A stretch of 64,000 bases of DNA from an uncultured Oscillospiraceae bacterium (GTDB lineage Bacteria; Bacillota; Clostridia; Oscillospirales; Ruminococcaceae). Made by a program: the position numbers and the translations under genes. This document shows positions 32,664-40,032 of this stretch, piece by piece. Within the stretch, counting starts at the first letter, position 1. Each line of letters starts with the position of its first letter. Under the pieces are notes generated by a model. The model searched no databases, was not told the origin of the DNA, and saw nothing but the letters and a program-made list of their open reading frames with translations. Location of the stretch: assembly GCA_900540595.1 (NCBI GenBank), contig UQGL01000009.1, forward strand, positions 18,961 to 82,960, written 5' to 3'.

Positions 32664-33398
32664 TCACACCGCACCGTAGATTCCCCTGACGCTGACCTCG
32701 CCGGTGAAAACGCGGGTGTCGCCGCGCTCATCATGGACGATCAGGCGGCCGTCGGTATCGACATCGGTTGCAATACCGGCACCGCCGTCATAGGTCACGC
32801 GGCGGCCCAGATTGACGCAGAGGGCCTTGTAACGCTCCCGATAGGGGGCAAAGCCCTCGGCCTCATAGGTGTAGAGCGCGCGGTCAAAGCCGAAATCCGT
32901 CAGATACTGCGCCAGCCACTCGGGGTCGGCGGTCGTATCGACCGGCACACCCTGCAGGGCAAGGCTGGTGCCGTGGGGCAGGCCGGCGGCATCGAAATAG
33001 GACTGCGGCTGGGCAAGGTTGATGCCGATGCCCACCACGATGCTGTGGCCGTCCGGCGCGCCCTCGCAGAGGATGCCGACGATCTTTTTGCCGTTCAGCA
33101 GCAGGTCGTTGGGCCATTTGATCTGACATTCCACGCCGTAGCGGGCACGCAGGGCATCGCAGACGGCAAGGCTGGCAAAGAGCGGCAGGGTAGCGGGCTG
33201 CACAAGGTCTACCCGGATGACTGCCGTGTAATAAAGCCCCAGACCCGGGGCATCGGTCCAGCTGCGGCCCAGACGGCCGCGCCCGGCGGTCTGGTGGGTC
33301 GAGTAGACCGCGCCGACCGGGCCGAATTTGTCAAGGTTTTGCTTGGCCCAGAGGTTGGTGCTGTCTACCTCCGGCAGATAGATAACGCTTTCATTCAT
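32664..33398 (-). CDS. birA: Biotin-[acetyl-CoA-carboxylase] ligase, group I
   Basis: A 244-residue protein. It contains the biotinyl-AMP motif HQTAGRGRLGRSW (about residues 35-47), the active-site KWPNDLL, and the VVGIGINLAQP dimer region. There is no N-terminal HTH, so this is a monofunctional ligase, not a repressor. It attaches biotin to carboxylase carrier proteins. It overlaps the upstream phosphoesterase gene by 4 bp (ATGA). Confidence 0.92.
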   Translation of the reverse strand: MNESVIYLPEVDSTNLWAKQNLDKFGPVGAVYSTHQTAGRGRLGRSWTDAPGLGLYYTAVIRVDLVQPATLPLFASLAVCDALRARYGVECQIKWPNDLLLNGKKIVGILCEGAPDGHSIVVGIGINLAQPQSYFDAAGLPHGTSLALQGVPVDTTADPEWLAQYLTDFGFDRALYTYEAEGFAPYRERYKALCVNLGRRVTYDGGAGIATDVDTDGRLIVHDERGDTRVFTGEVSVRGIYGAV

Positions 33399-33880
33399 AG
33401 TGAGGGCACCCTCTTCCAGCTGAATTCACAATGGCCGTCCTTAATGGTGATGACGCCGTAGCTGCCGCCGTCCCGCAGGCTGCCGGGGTTAAAGACGGTG
33501 GCCGCCGTGCCGACGCCGCGCACCAGCTCCCGGCGGTGGGTGTGGCCGAAAAGCGCAACATCGGCCCCGCGCTCACCGGCGGATTCAGCCAGACGCTCGC
33601 TGCCCATCTTGACGCCGTAGTGGTGGCCGTGGGTGTAGAAGAAAAGCACCCCGCCGAAGGGGGCCAGCCCCTCAGACGGCTCGCTGTAGTTGACATCGCA
33701 GTTGCCGGCCACCCGGTAGATGGGGTAGGGGATCGGCGGTTTGCACATCTCAAGGGCGGCGTTCAGGTCATACAGACCATCGCCCAGATAGAACATGGCA
33801 TCGGCGGTCTCATGCGCCAGCACCCAGCGCAGGTCCCGCAGGCGGCCGTGGACGTCAGATACGACGAGGATTTTACACAT
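33395..33880 (-). CDS. YfcE/MJ0936-family metallophosphoesterase
   Basis: A 161-residue protein with all calcineurin-like metal motifs: SDVHG (residues 8-12), YLGDG, AGNCD (GNxD variant), HGHHYG, and FGHTHR near residue 118. Family members are Mn2+-dependent phosphodiesterases. ATG 33880 has AGGAG 8 bases upstream. It forms a two-gene operon with birA. Confidence 0.9.
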   Translation of the reverse strand: MCKILVVSDVHGRLRDLRWVLAHETADAMFYLGDGLYDLNAALEMCKPPIPYPIYRVAGNCDVNYSEPSEGLAPFGGVLFFYTHGHHYGVKMGSERLAESAGERGADVALFGHTHRRELVRGVGTAATVFNPGSLRDGGSYGVITIKDGHCEFSWKRVPSL

Positions 33881-33907
33881 AGAAATACTCCTAAAAAGAT
33901 ACAAGGT

Positions 33908-34025
33908 AATAGATAAAAGATAATAAAATTGGTGGATCGCACCGCTTGCGCGGCGCTTAAAATTTGTTTTTGCCCCGCGGGGCAAAAACTCCACACTTTT
34001 TATTATCTATTATCTTTTATCTATT
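33908..34025. repeat. AT-rich inverted-repeat element with central GC palindrome
   Basis: The left arm TAGATAAAAGATAATAAAA (from 33910) pairs with TTTTATTATC...TTTTATCTA near 33997-34025. The centre (33966-33989) is a perfect 24-bp palindrome with arms GTTTTTGCCCCG. It lies between the ends of rsmI and the phosphoesterase promoter. It may serve as a terminator and may be a small MITE. A related AT-rich segment occurs at 34933-34955. Confidence 0.6.
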
Positions 34026-34035
34026 CTCTAAAAAA

Positions 34036-34872
34036 TCACCCATTGATGAGTTGGCGGTACACCTCACCTTTACTGAACGGTGTCCCGGCGGCAGCCTGCT
34101 TGGCGGCGGCGGCGGGGGGCAGGCCGCCTGCCTGCAGGGCGCGGGCGGCGGCTACGGCCTGCTCCAGCGTGGGGGCGGCGGCATCGGTCACGGCGGCGGG
34201 GTCGGCACCGGCCAGCACCAGCACATACTCACCGCGGGGGTCGTTTTCCTTATAGTAGGCAACGGCCTCGCCCAGCGTGGTCTTTTTGATCTCCTCGTGC
34301 AGCTTGGTCAGCTCACGGCAGAGGGATACCGGGCGGTCCGCGCCGAACGCGGCAGCAAGATCATCAAGGGTGCCGCGCAGCTTGTGCGGTGCCTCGTAGA
34401 AGATCATCGTGCGGGTTTCGTTCTGCAGAAAGGTCAGTCGCTCCCGCCGGTCGCGCTTGGGGACAGGCAAAAAGCCCTCAAACACAAAGCGGGCGGTGGG
34501 CTGACCGCTGGCAGCCAGCGCCGTGACGCAGGCGGATGCGGCCGGGATGGGCACGACCCGGATGCCGCGCGCATGGGCCTCGCGGACGATCTGCTCCCCG
34601 GGGTCGCTGATGCAGGGCATACCGGCGTCACTGCAGAGCGCGCAGTTCTCCCCGGCCTCAATGCGGTTTAAGATGGCCTCGCCGTGGTGGAGGGCATGCT
34701 CGTAGTAGCTGACCATCGGCTTTTTGAGGCCGAGATGGTTCAGCAGACGCAGGGTCACGCGGGTGTCCTCGGCGGCGATGAAGTCCGCCATGCCGAAGGT
34801 GGCAGCCACGCGGGGCGGCATATCATCAAGATTGCCGATCGGCGTGGCGACAAGATACAAAGTGCCGGGCAA
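34036..34872 (-). CDS. rsmI: 16S rRNA (cytidine1402-2'-O)-methyltransferase
   Basis: A 278-residue protein: GTLYLVATPIGNLDDMPPR, AAEDTRVTLRLLNHLG, LCSDAGMPCISDPG (the SAM-binding tetrapyrrole-methylase signature), SGQPTARFVFEGFLP. It methylates C1402 of 16S rRNA near the P-site. I chose the TTG at 34872 because GGGGG lies about 8 bases upstream; ATG 34926 is possible but has no SD. The gene marks the left border of the AT-rich defence island. Confidence 0.9.
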   Translation of the reverse strand: MPGTLYLVATPIGNLDDMPPRVAATFGMADFIAAEDTRVTLRLLNHLGLKKPMVSYYEHALHHGEAILNRIEAGENCALCSDAGMPCISDPGEQIVREAHARGIRVVPIPAASACVTALAASGQPTARFVFEGFLPVPKRDRRERLTFLQNETRTMIFYEAPHKLRGTLDDLAAAFGADRPVSLCRELTKLHEEIKKTTLGEAVAYYKENDPRGEYVLVLAGADPAAVTDAAAPTLEQAVAAARALQAGGLPPAAAAKQAAAGTPFSKGEVYRQLING

Positions 34873-35021
34873 AACGGCACCCCCTAACTTTTGATATAAT
34901 ATACTATTATACCCGTGCGGAAACATCTGCGCAATAAGATAATAGATAAAAGGCGGCAAAACAGTTTGATGCCCGATAAAATCACACACAAATATCATGA
35001 AAATGTGAGTGATTTTATTCT

Positions 35022-35049
35022 TGCGGGCCGGGACGGTATTTGGTATAAT
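35022..35049 (+). promoter_or_regulatory. Promoter of the abiE / BcgI-like island
   Basis: TTGCGG (35022-35027) and a consensus TATAAT (35044-35049) have a 16-base spacer. Transcription would begin near 35056, just before the GTG start of abiEi. Confidence 0.6.
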
Positions 35050-35076
35050 AATTCCAAACACAATAGAGGTGTAATT

Positions 35077-35715
35077 GTGTTTGATTTTACAGAAGAAGTA
35101 GGTGAGACGGTGGGCATAAGGGAACAGGTGAAAGCAGTGCTTGACGAAAATGGCGGAATTGCAAAGTCGGCAGATTTTGTCTCGTCTGGCATCCGTGCGA
35201 TGGAGTTGGTCAATCTTTGTAACACCGGGTATCTTACCCGTGTAAGGCACGGATACTATGAGCTTGCGAAGAACAGCGAGGTTTCGGAGGAAAGTATGCT
35301 GGCGGCGCTGGTTCCGCAGGGGATTGTATGTGTCGAGTCGGCACTGTTCCACTTTGGATATGGTGACTTCGCTCCGCGCAAGTGGTCGGTGGCCGTTCCT
35401 CGATCAATGTCACGAGCAAAGCTGAAGATTGATGTCCTTGCCATTCAGCCCTACTATGTGAAGGAAAATTTGTACGGACTGGGGAAAACGATAGAAGATT
35501 TTAATGGTGTTGCGTTGCCTGTGTATGACCGGGAGCGTACGATTTGCGATTGTTTTAAATACCGTAACAGACTGGATAATGAGCTGTTTGGAAAAGCTTT
35601 GCATGCGTACGCAAACGATGCAGATAAAAATTTGAAAAATCTATCAGAGTACGCAAAGCAACTGCGTGTCTATAAGAAAGTTACAGAATTGATGGAGGTG
35701 CTGCTCAATGGCTGA
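35077..35715 (+). CDS. AbiEi-like type IV antitoxin / transcriptional repressor
   Basis: A 212-residue protein if GTG 35077 is the start (AGAGGTG lies 5 bases upstream; GTG 35110 is an alternative). The N-terminal winged helix (REQVKAVLDENGGIAKSADF, then YLTRVRHGYYELA) is the AbiEi antitoxin domain. The C-terminal AbiEi_1 domain has the typical RTICDCFKYRNRLDNELFGKAL. AbiEi represses its promoter and counteracts AbiEii. It overlaps the toxin gene by 8 bp. In-frame codons upstream of the promoter are ignored. Confidence 0.85.
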   Translation: MFDFTEEVGETVGIREQVKAVLDENGGIAKSADFVSSGIRAMELVNLCNTGYLTRVRHGYYELAKNSEVSEESMLAALVPQGIVCVESALFHFGYGDFAPRKWSVAVPRSMSRAKLKIDVLAIQPYYVKENLYGLGKTIEDFNGVALPVYDRERTICDCFKYRNRLDNELFGKALHAYANDADKNLKNLSEYAKQLRVYKKVTELMEVLLNG

Positions 35716-36604
35716 TAGGGCGGCGTCTGTGCTGGCACGGCTCAAGAACAAGGCGGCGGAAAGCGGAAAAAGCTATCAGCTTTGTTTGCAGCTTTTTTGC
35801 CAGGAGGAATTTCTGCGCCGTTTGGAGCGGTCAAGGTATTCAGGAAATTTGGTCCTCAAGGGCGGCTTGTTTATCTACTCCCTCACAAATTTTGACAGCC
35901 GTGTGACGATGGATGTTGATTTCTTGCTTCGCAGTATTCCCAATACGCCGGAGCAGTTACAAGCTGTGCTGGAAGAAATTATTGCAGTTCCGACAGAAAA
36001 CGAATTTATTACATTTAAAATCAAGAGTGTAGAGCCTATCTCTGTGACTAAGAAATATGCGGGTGTGGGAGCGTCTCTTGTCGCAAGAATCAAAAATACC
36101 CGAACGCCGTTCAGCATTGATTTTGGTGTGGGCGATGTCATTGTGCCCAAGCAGGAAACGCGGAAAATCCCTACACAGCTGGACGATTTCCCGGCACCGT
36201 TGGTCAACACCTATTCGCTGGAAACAACCGTTGCCGAAAAGATTGATGCTATTTTGACACTGATGGAATTTTCCAGCAGGATGAAGGATTATTACGATAT
36301 TTATTACCTTGCCAACAGGTTTGATTTTGACGGCGCAACGCTGGCAGAAGCACTGAAAAAGACATTCGCAAATCGTGGACACAGTTTTACCGCGGCGCAA
36401 TTTGAGCAGGTGATAAAGTTTGCCGACGATGCGGCAATGCAGAAGAAGTGGAAGGCGTTTTGCCGAAAAATCGATACAAAAACGGATGTATTTGGCGCGG
36501 TGCTGAGAACGATACAGGTGTTTTTGAGTGAACCATTTAAGGCGGCTGTAGAACAAGATGCGTTTGAAATGAAATGGTCGGCCGAGATGCAGGAGTGGCT
36601 GTAA
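35708..36604 (+). CDS. AbiEii-like nucleotidyltransferase toxin
   Basis: A 298-residue protein of the DUF1814/AbiEii family. It has motif I LKGGLFIYSL (GS/GG helix, about residues 47-56), then MDVDFLL (D-x-D, metal ligands), motif III-like FSIDFGVGD, and motif IV MKDYYDIYYL with the conserved Lys/Asp. Such toxins transfer nucleotides to RNA and stop growth on phage infection. All key residues look intact. AT-rich composition sets it apart from the GC-rich neighbours and supports horizontal transfer. Confidence 0.87.
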   Translation: MADRAASVLARLKNKAAESGKSYQLCLQLFCQEEFLRRLERSRYSGNLVLKGGLFIYSLTNFDSRVTMDVDFLLRSIPNTPEQLQAVLEEIIAVPTENEFITFKIKSVEPISVTKKYAGVGASLVARIKNTRTPFSIDFGVGDVIVPKQETRKIPTQLDDFPAPLVNTYSLETTVAEKIDAILTLMEFSSRMKDYYDIYYLANRFDFDGATLAEALKKTFANRGHSFTAAQFEQVIKFADDAAMQKKWKAFCRKIDTKTDVFGAVLRTIQVFLSEPFKAAVEQDAFEMKWSAEMQEWL

Positions 36605-36651
36605 AGCCTTCGAAAGACTTGCAAGAAACGCATATGGAGGAAAGCGATATT

Positions 36652-38448
36652 ATGGCAAGAGTATCATCTAAAACCGAGGATCAAGTTCGGGATGAAGCAA
36701 AAATTATATTAGGATTTGATAAAAAAGAAGCAAAAATACAGCAAGGAACGGGACAAATCACAACATTTAATCAACTTGGTTTTAAGGGGGTCGTTGATAA
36801 GCCTGATGGATGGTACCTTTCTGACGACCTAAACTCTCCAGCTATCATTTTGGAAACAAAATCGGAGGCAGAAGATATATCACTGCAGAAGTGGGCAAAC
36901 GAGCTTTTTAAAAATTGCAAAATTGCTTTGTCCAAGTACAAGCAGGTGGTAGGAATCTTATATAATGGTGTTGATGTCCGGGTTTTCTTGAATAACAGTG
37001 AAATATCCGATGTGGCGCCAACACTGCAGAACAAGACCTATTACATGTCTCTGTTTACAAAAAATGCAATAGATAAGAAACGCATTTATAATCTGACGAA
37101 GAAAATCAATGACTGCCTGCATATTGACTTTGGCATCAGGAATTTATATCACCGAATGATTTTTACGGCGTGTGCACTTGTTGGAAAAAGATATGGTGCT
37201 ATACTCATAAAAGGAATGGATTTTACACTGATGAAAAACTCCATTCTCAGTACCTTATCGAAATCCTTGGGGGATGATCGAAAACAGAACCTAAAACTCG
37301 ATATTTTGATTGAAGTGTATGCGGAAATCAAAATGAACAATACAACAAATCAAGAAGCTATTGATAACTTCATTGAATGGGTTTCTGAAATATCCGACTG
37401 CGTCAATTCTGACTATTGGAATGGCGAGGATGTTATGGGAATATTCTTCAATGAGTTTAATCGTTATAAGAAGAAATCTGAAAGCGGACAGGTATTTACA
37501 CCAGACCACATCACTTCTTTTATGTATCGGCTCATAAATGTGAATAAGAATGACAGGGTCCTTGACGCGGCATGTGGTTCTGGGGCGTTTCTTGTTAAGG
37601 CCATGTGCAATATGATAAAAGAATCTGGCGGTATTCAGACAAAGAAAGCGGCAGATATTAAGAAAACGCAGCTATTTGGTATTGAATTTGATAGAGAAAT
37701 ATTTGCCCTTGCGTGTGCCAATATGCTGATTCATAAAGATGGGAAAACAAATTTGGAGCAGTTTGATAGCCGTTCGCAGGAGGCGTGTGATTGGATAAAG
37801 TCGAAGCAGATTACCAAAGTACTTATGAATCCGCCTTTTGAATCAAAATATGGTTGTCTTACCATTGTAGAAAATGTTTTGAAGAATGTGCCAGAACATA
37901 CGAAGTGCGCTTTTATTCTTCCAGACAAGAAGCTTGAAAAAGATAAAAAGGGCCCTAAACTGCTGAAACACAGCACCCTTGAAAAAATAATTAAGCTACC
38001 AGAAAAAGTGTTCGCCGAGGGAGTTACAACATCTATATTTATTTTTGAAGCTGGTGTACCCCAAAACAAAAAAGAAATTTTTGCCTGCTATATAGAGGAT
38101 GACGGACTTGAAACAGTTAAAAATCAAGGTCGCCAAGATATAAAAGACCGTTGGCAGGCGATTGAAGACAAGTGGGTTGAAATTATAAGAAAGCAATCCG
38201 GAAGCAATACCATCCAGTGGATCAAACCTGCAGACCATCTTAGCTACCAAATGCCAGAAAAAGAATTTGAAATCTACGATGAGGATTTCACCAAAACGAT
38301 GATGGATTATCTGATGTTTAGAGAAGGCGTTGATGTTAAAGTGTTTGGAGAAAAACTACTAGCAAAAGTATTGTATAACAGTTCTGTGGAGTCAATAGGG
38401 GATGGTGTTTCAATTATGCTGAAAAACAGGGATGATAACAATGAGTAA
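36652..38448 (+). CDS. BcgI-like fused restriction nuclease / N6-adenine methyltransferase (type IIB RM subunit)
   Basis: A 598-residue protein (604 from ATG 36634; 36652 has GGAGG upstream). The N-terminal ~150 residues resemble an HsdR-N type nuclease with a PD-(D/E)xK core (ILETKSEAED, Glu68-x-Lys70). The middle and C-terminal part is an N6-adenine methylase: LDAACGSGAFL (motif I, about 303-313) and NPPF (motif IV, 393-396). There is no helicase, unlike type I HsdR. Nuclease plus methylase in one chain with a separate specificity subunit next door, at lengths close to BcgI A and B, points to a type IIB system. It overlaps the S gene by 8 bp. Confidence 0.82.
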   Translation: MARVSSKTEDQVRDEAKIILGFDKKEAKIQQGTGQITTFNQLGFKGVVDKPDGWYLSDDLNSPAIILETKSEAEDISLQKWANELFKNCKIALSKYKQVVGILYNGVDVRVFLNNSEISDVAPTLQNKTYYMSLFTKNAIDKKRIYNLTKKINDCLHIDFGIRNLYHRMIFTACALVGKRYGAILIKGMDFTLMKNSILSTLSKSLGDDRKQNLKLDILIEVYAEIKMNNTTNQEAIDNFIEWVSEISDCVNSDYWNGEDVMGIFFNEFNRYKKKSESGQVFTPDHITSFMYRLINVNKNDRVLDAACGSGAFLVKAMCNMIKESGGIQTKKAADIKKTQLFGIEFDREIFALACANMLIHKDGKTNLEQFDSRSQEACDWIKSKQITKVLMNPPFESKYGCLTIVENVLKNVPEHTKCAFILPDKKLEKDKKGPKLLKHSTLEKIIKLPEKVFAEGVTTSIFIFEAGVPQNKKEIFACYIEDDGLETVKNQGRQDIKDRWQAIEDKWVEIIRKQSGSNTIQWIKPADHLSYQMPEKEFEIYDEDFTKTMMDYLMFREGVDVKVFGEKLLAKVLYNSSVESIGDGVSIMLKNRDDNNE

Positions 38449-39469
38449 AATTGATACCTCCAAGTGGGAGCCGTTTCCGATAGGTAAGCTGTTTACAGTT
38501 GTTAAGGGAACTCGTTTAACAAAAGCAAATATGAGAGACGGCAGTATAAATTTTATTGGGGCAAGCGCTATAAATAATGGGATAACGGCCCATATATCAA
38601 ACAACGAACACATTCATCCGAAAAATACTATTACGATTACATATAATGGCTCTGTTGGTGAGGCGTTTTATCAGGATACTCCTTTTTGGGCATCAGATGA
38701 TGTGAATGTTCTATACCCGGTCTTTACTTTGAATAGGTATATTGCGCTTTTTATCATACCGATTTTAAAACAAGCCGGGAAAAGGTACGCATTTGTCGAT
38801 AAATGGAAAAAAGAAGATATGGAAAGGGATTGCATTTTATTACCAGTTGATGAGAATCATCAACCTGATTTTTCATATATGGAATCATATATGAAAAATC
38901 AGGAAATTGCAGTCAGCGCTTCGCTGACTAAATTGCAGTCAGCGAAGTATTGTCTCAGATCAAAAAATGTTGATGTTGAAAAATGGAAAACTTATAAAAT
39001 TAAGGATATTTTCCCGGAAATTGTAAAGCCGATGGTCTACCATACTCGTGAAGTAAAAGAAAGCCTAGGCGGAATCCCTTATGTTATCAGAAGCAAATTT
39101 AATAATGGCATTAAATATAATGTGAAACGTCCGCTTGGAAAGGTCAATCCAGCAAGGGTGATTTCGTTTGGTGCTGAAAACACAACATTCTTTTACCAGA
39201 AAAAGGAATGGATATCTGGGAGAGATATGTATTATATTGACACCAGAAATATTGACGAATATGCTTGCCTATTTATTACATCGTGCTTACAACCGATAGC
39301 CCAAAAGTATTCATATAACTATGGTATGTTTCCAAACTTGCTTAAAGAGGAAAGCATCAAACTTCCGGCAAATGCAAGCGGTGCGCCTGACTACGAGTAT
39401 ATGGAAAAATATATGAAAGAAGTTGAAAGCAAATCTTATAATGTGATTAGGTGTTTGGGGGTAGTATAA
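38441..39469 (+). CDS. Specificity (S) subunit of the BcgI-like restriction system
   Basis: A 342-residue protein with two target-recognition halves. Half 1 begins about residue 10 (WEPFPIGKLFTVVKGTR) and half 2 about residue 182 (VEKWKTYKIKDIFPEIVK), each ending in a similar YMExYMK helix (near 149 and 328). Two halves joined by conserved helices imply a bipartite recognition sequence. ATG 38441 is preceded by AGGGA and overlaps the RM gene. The size is essentially that of BcgI B. A terminator follows. Confidence 0.83.
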   Translation: MSKIDTSKWEPFPIGKLFTVVKGTRLTKANMRDGSINFIGASAINNGITAHISNNEHIHPKNTITITYNGSVGEAFYQDTPFWASDDVNVLYPVFTLNRYIALFIIPILKQAGKRYAFVDKWKKEDMERDCILLPVDENHQPDFSYMESYMKNQEIAVSASLTKLQSAKYCLRSKNVDVEKWKTYKIKDIFPEIVKPMVYHTREVKESLGGIPYVIRSKFNNGIKYNVKRPLGKVNPARVISFGAENTTFFYQKKEWISGRDMYYIDTRNIDEYACLFITSCLQPIAQKYSYNYGMFPNLLKEESIKLPANASGAPDYEYMEKYMKEVESKSYNVIRCLGVV

Positions 39470-39485
39470 TACCGTACCTAACCTT

Positions 39486-39535
39486 AAACAGCCAAGGCGG
39501 TAGGGAATTCCCTGCTGCCTTGGCTGTTTTGTTTG
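39486..39535 (+). terminator. Terminator of the defence island
   Basis: AAACAGCCAAGGC pairs with GCCTTGGCTGTTT, with an inner CAG-AGGGAATTCCCT hairpin, followed by TGTTTGC. It marks the right edge of the AT-rich island and could also end the acylphosphatase transcript from the other side. Confidence 0.9.
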
Positions 39536-39538
39536 CAT

Positions 39539-39823
39539 TTATTCACCGCTGCGCACAGTAAAGCCGTACTCGCGGTCCTTGGCGGGCAGGTCGGTGACTT
39601 CAACGCCCTCGATGCGGGCCCAGCGGTTCGCGCGCTCGATCGTGGGGACAAGCTCGTCCAGCGCGGCGCGGGTGCCCTGAGCCTCCAGCGTGACGCTGCC
39701 GTCCCAGTTGTTGGCAACCCAGCCGGTCAGGCCCAGATGCTGGGCGGCGGCGCGGGCGTAATAGCGGAAGCCAACCCCCTGCACCTCGCCGGTAAAGCGC
39801 CAGCGGCGGCGGATGACACTCAT
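39539..39823 (-). CDS. acyP: Acylphosphatase
   Basis: A 94-residue protein with the family signature GEVQGVGFRYYARAAA (phosphate-binding loop, catalytic Arg near residue 20) and GWVANNWDGSVTLEAQG (catalytic Asn). It hydrolyses acyl phosphates. Start ATG 39823 overlaps the copper ATPase stop by 4 bp, so it is translationally coupled to copA. Confidence 0.93.
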   Translation of the reverse strand: MSVIRRRWRFTGEVQGVGFRYYARAAAQHLGLTGWVANNWDGSVTLEAQGTRAALDELVPTIERANRWARIEGVEVTDLPAKDREYGFTVRSGE

Positions 39824-40032
39824 GCGTCGATGCCCGTGACGGTGTAGTCCTTGGCCTCCACGGCGGCCTTCAGGTCGGCATCGGCTACATCGCGGCTCAG
39901 GGTGACAACGGCCGTGCCGGCCTCGTGGCTGACCGCGGCGCCGGTCACGCCGTCCAGCGCCTCCAGTGCCTTTTTCACGGTGGCCTCGCAGTGGCCGCAC
40001 ATCATGCCTTCAATATGAATGGTCTTGTTCAT
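39820..40032 (-). CDS. copZ: Probable internal start giving free CopZ-like copper chaperone
   Basis: Inside copA, in frame, ATG 40032 is preceded by GGAGG (40045-40041) with an 8-base spacer, better than most starts in this window. Translation from here gives a 70-residue protein MNKTIHIEGMMCGHCEATV..., a complete stand-alone HMA chaperone. The sequence before it (ETNDTTEEVI) is linker. So the gene may produce both the fused ATPase and a separate CopZ, or the fusion may be recent from two adjacent genes. Expression is inference from the SD. Confidence 0.6.
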   Translation of the reverse strand: MNKTIHIEGMMCGHCEATVKKALEALDGVTGAAVSHEAGTAVVTLSRDVADADLKAAVEAKDYTVTGIDA

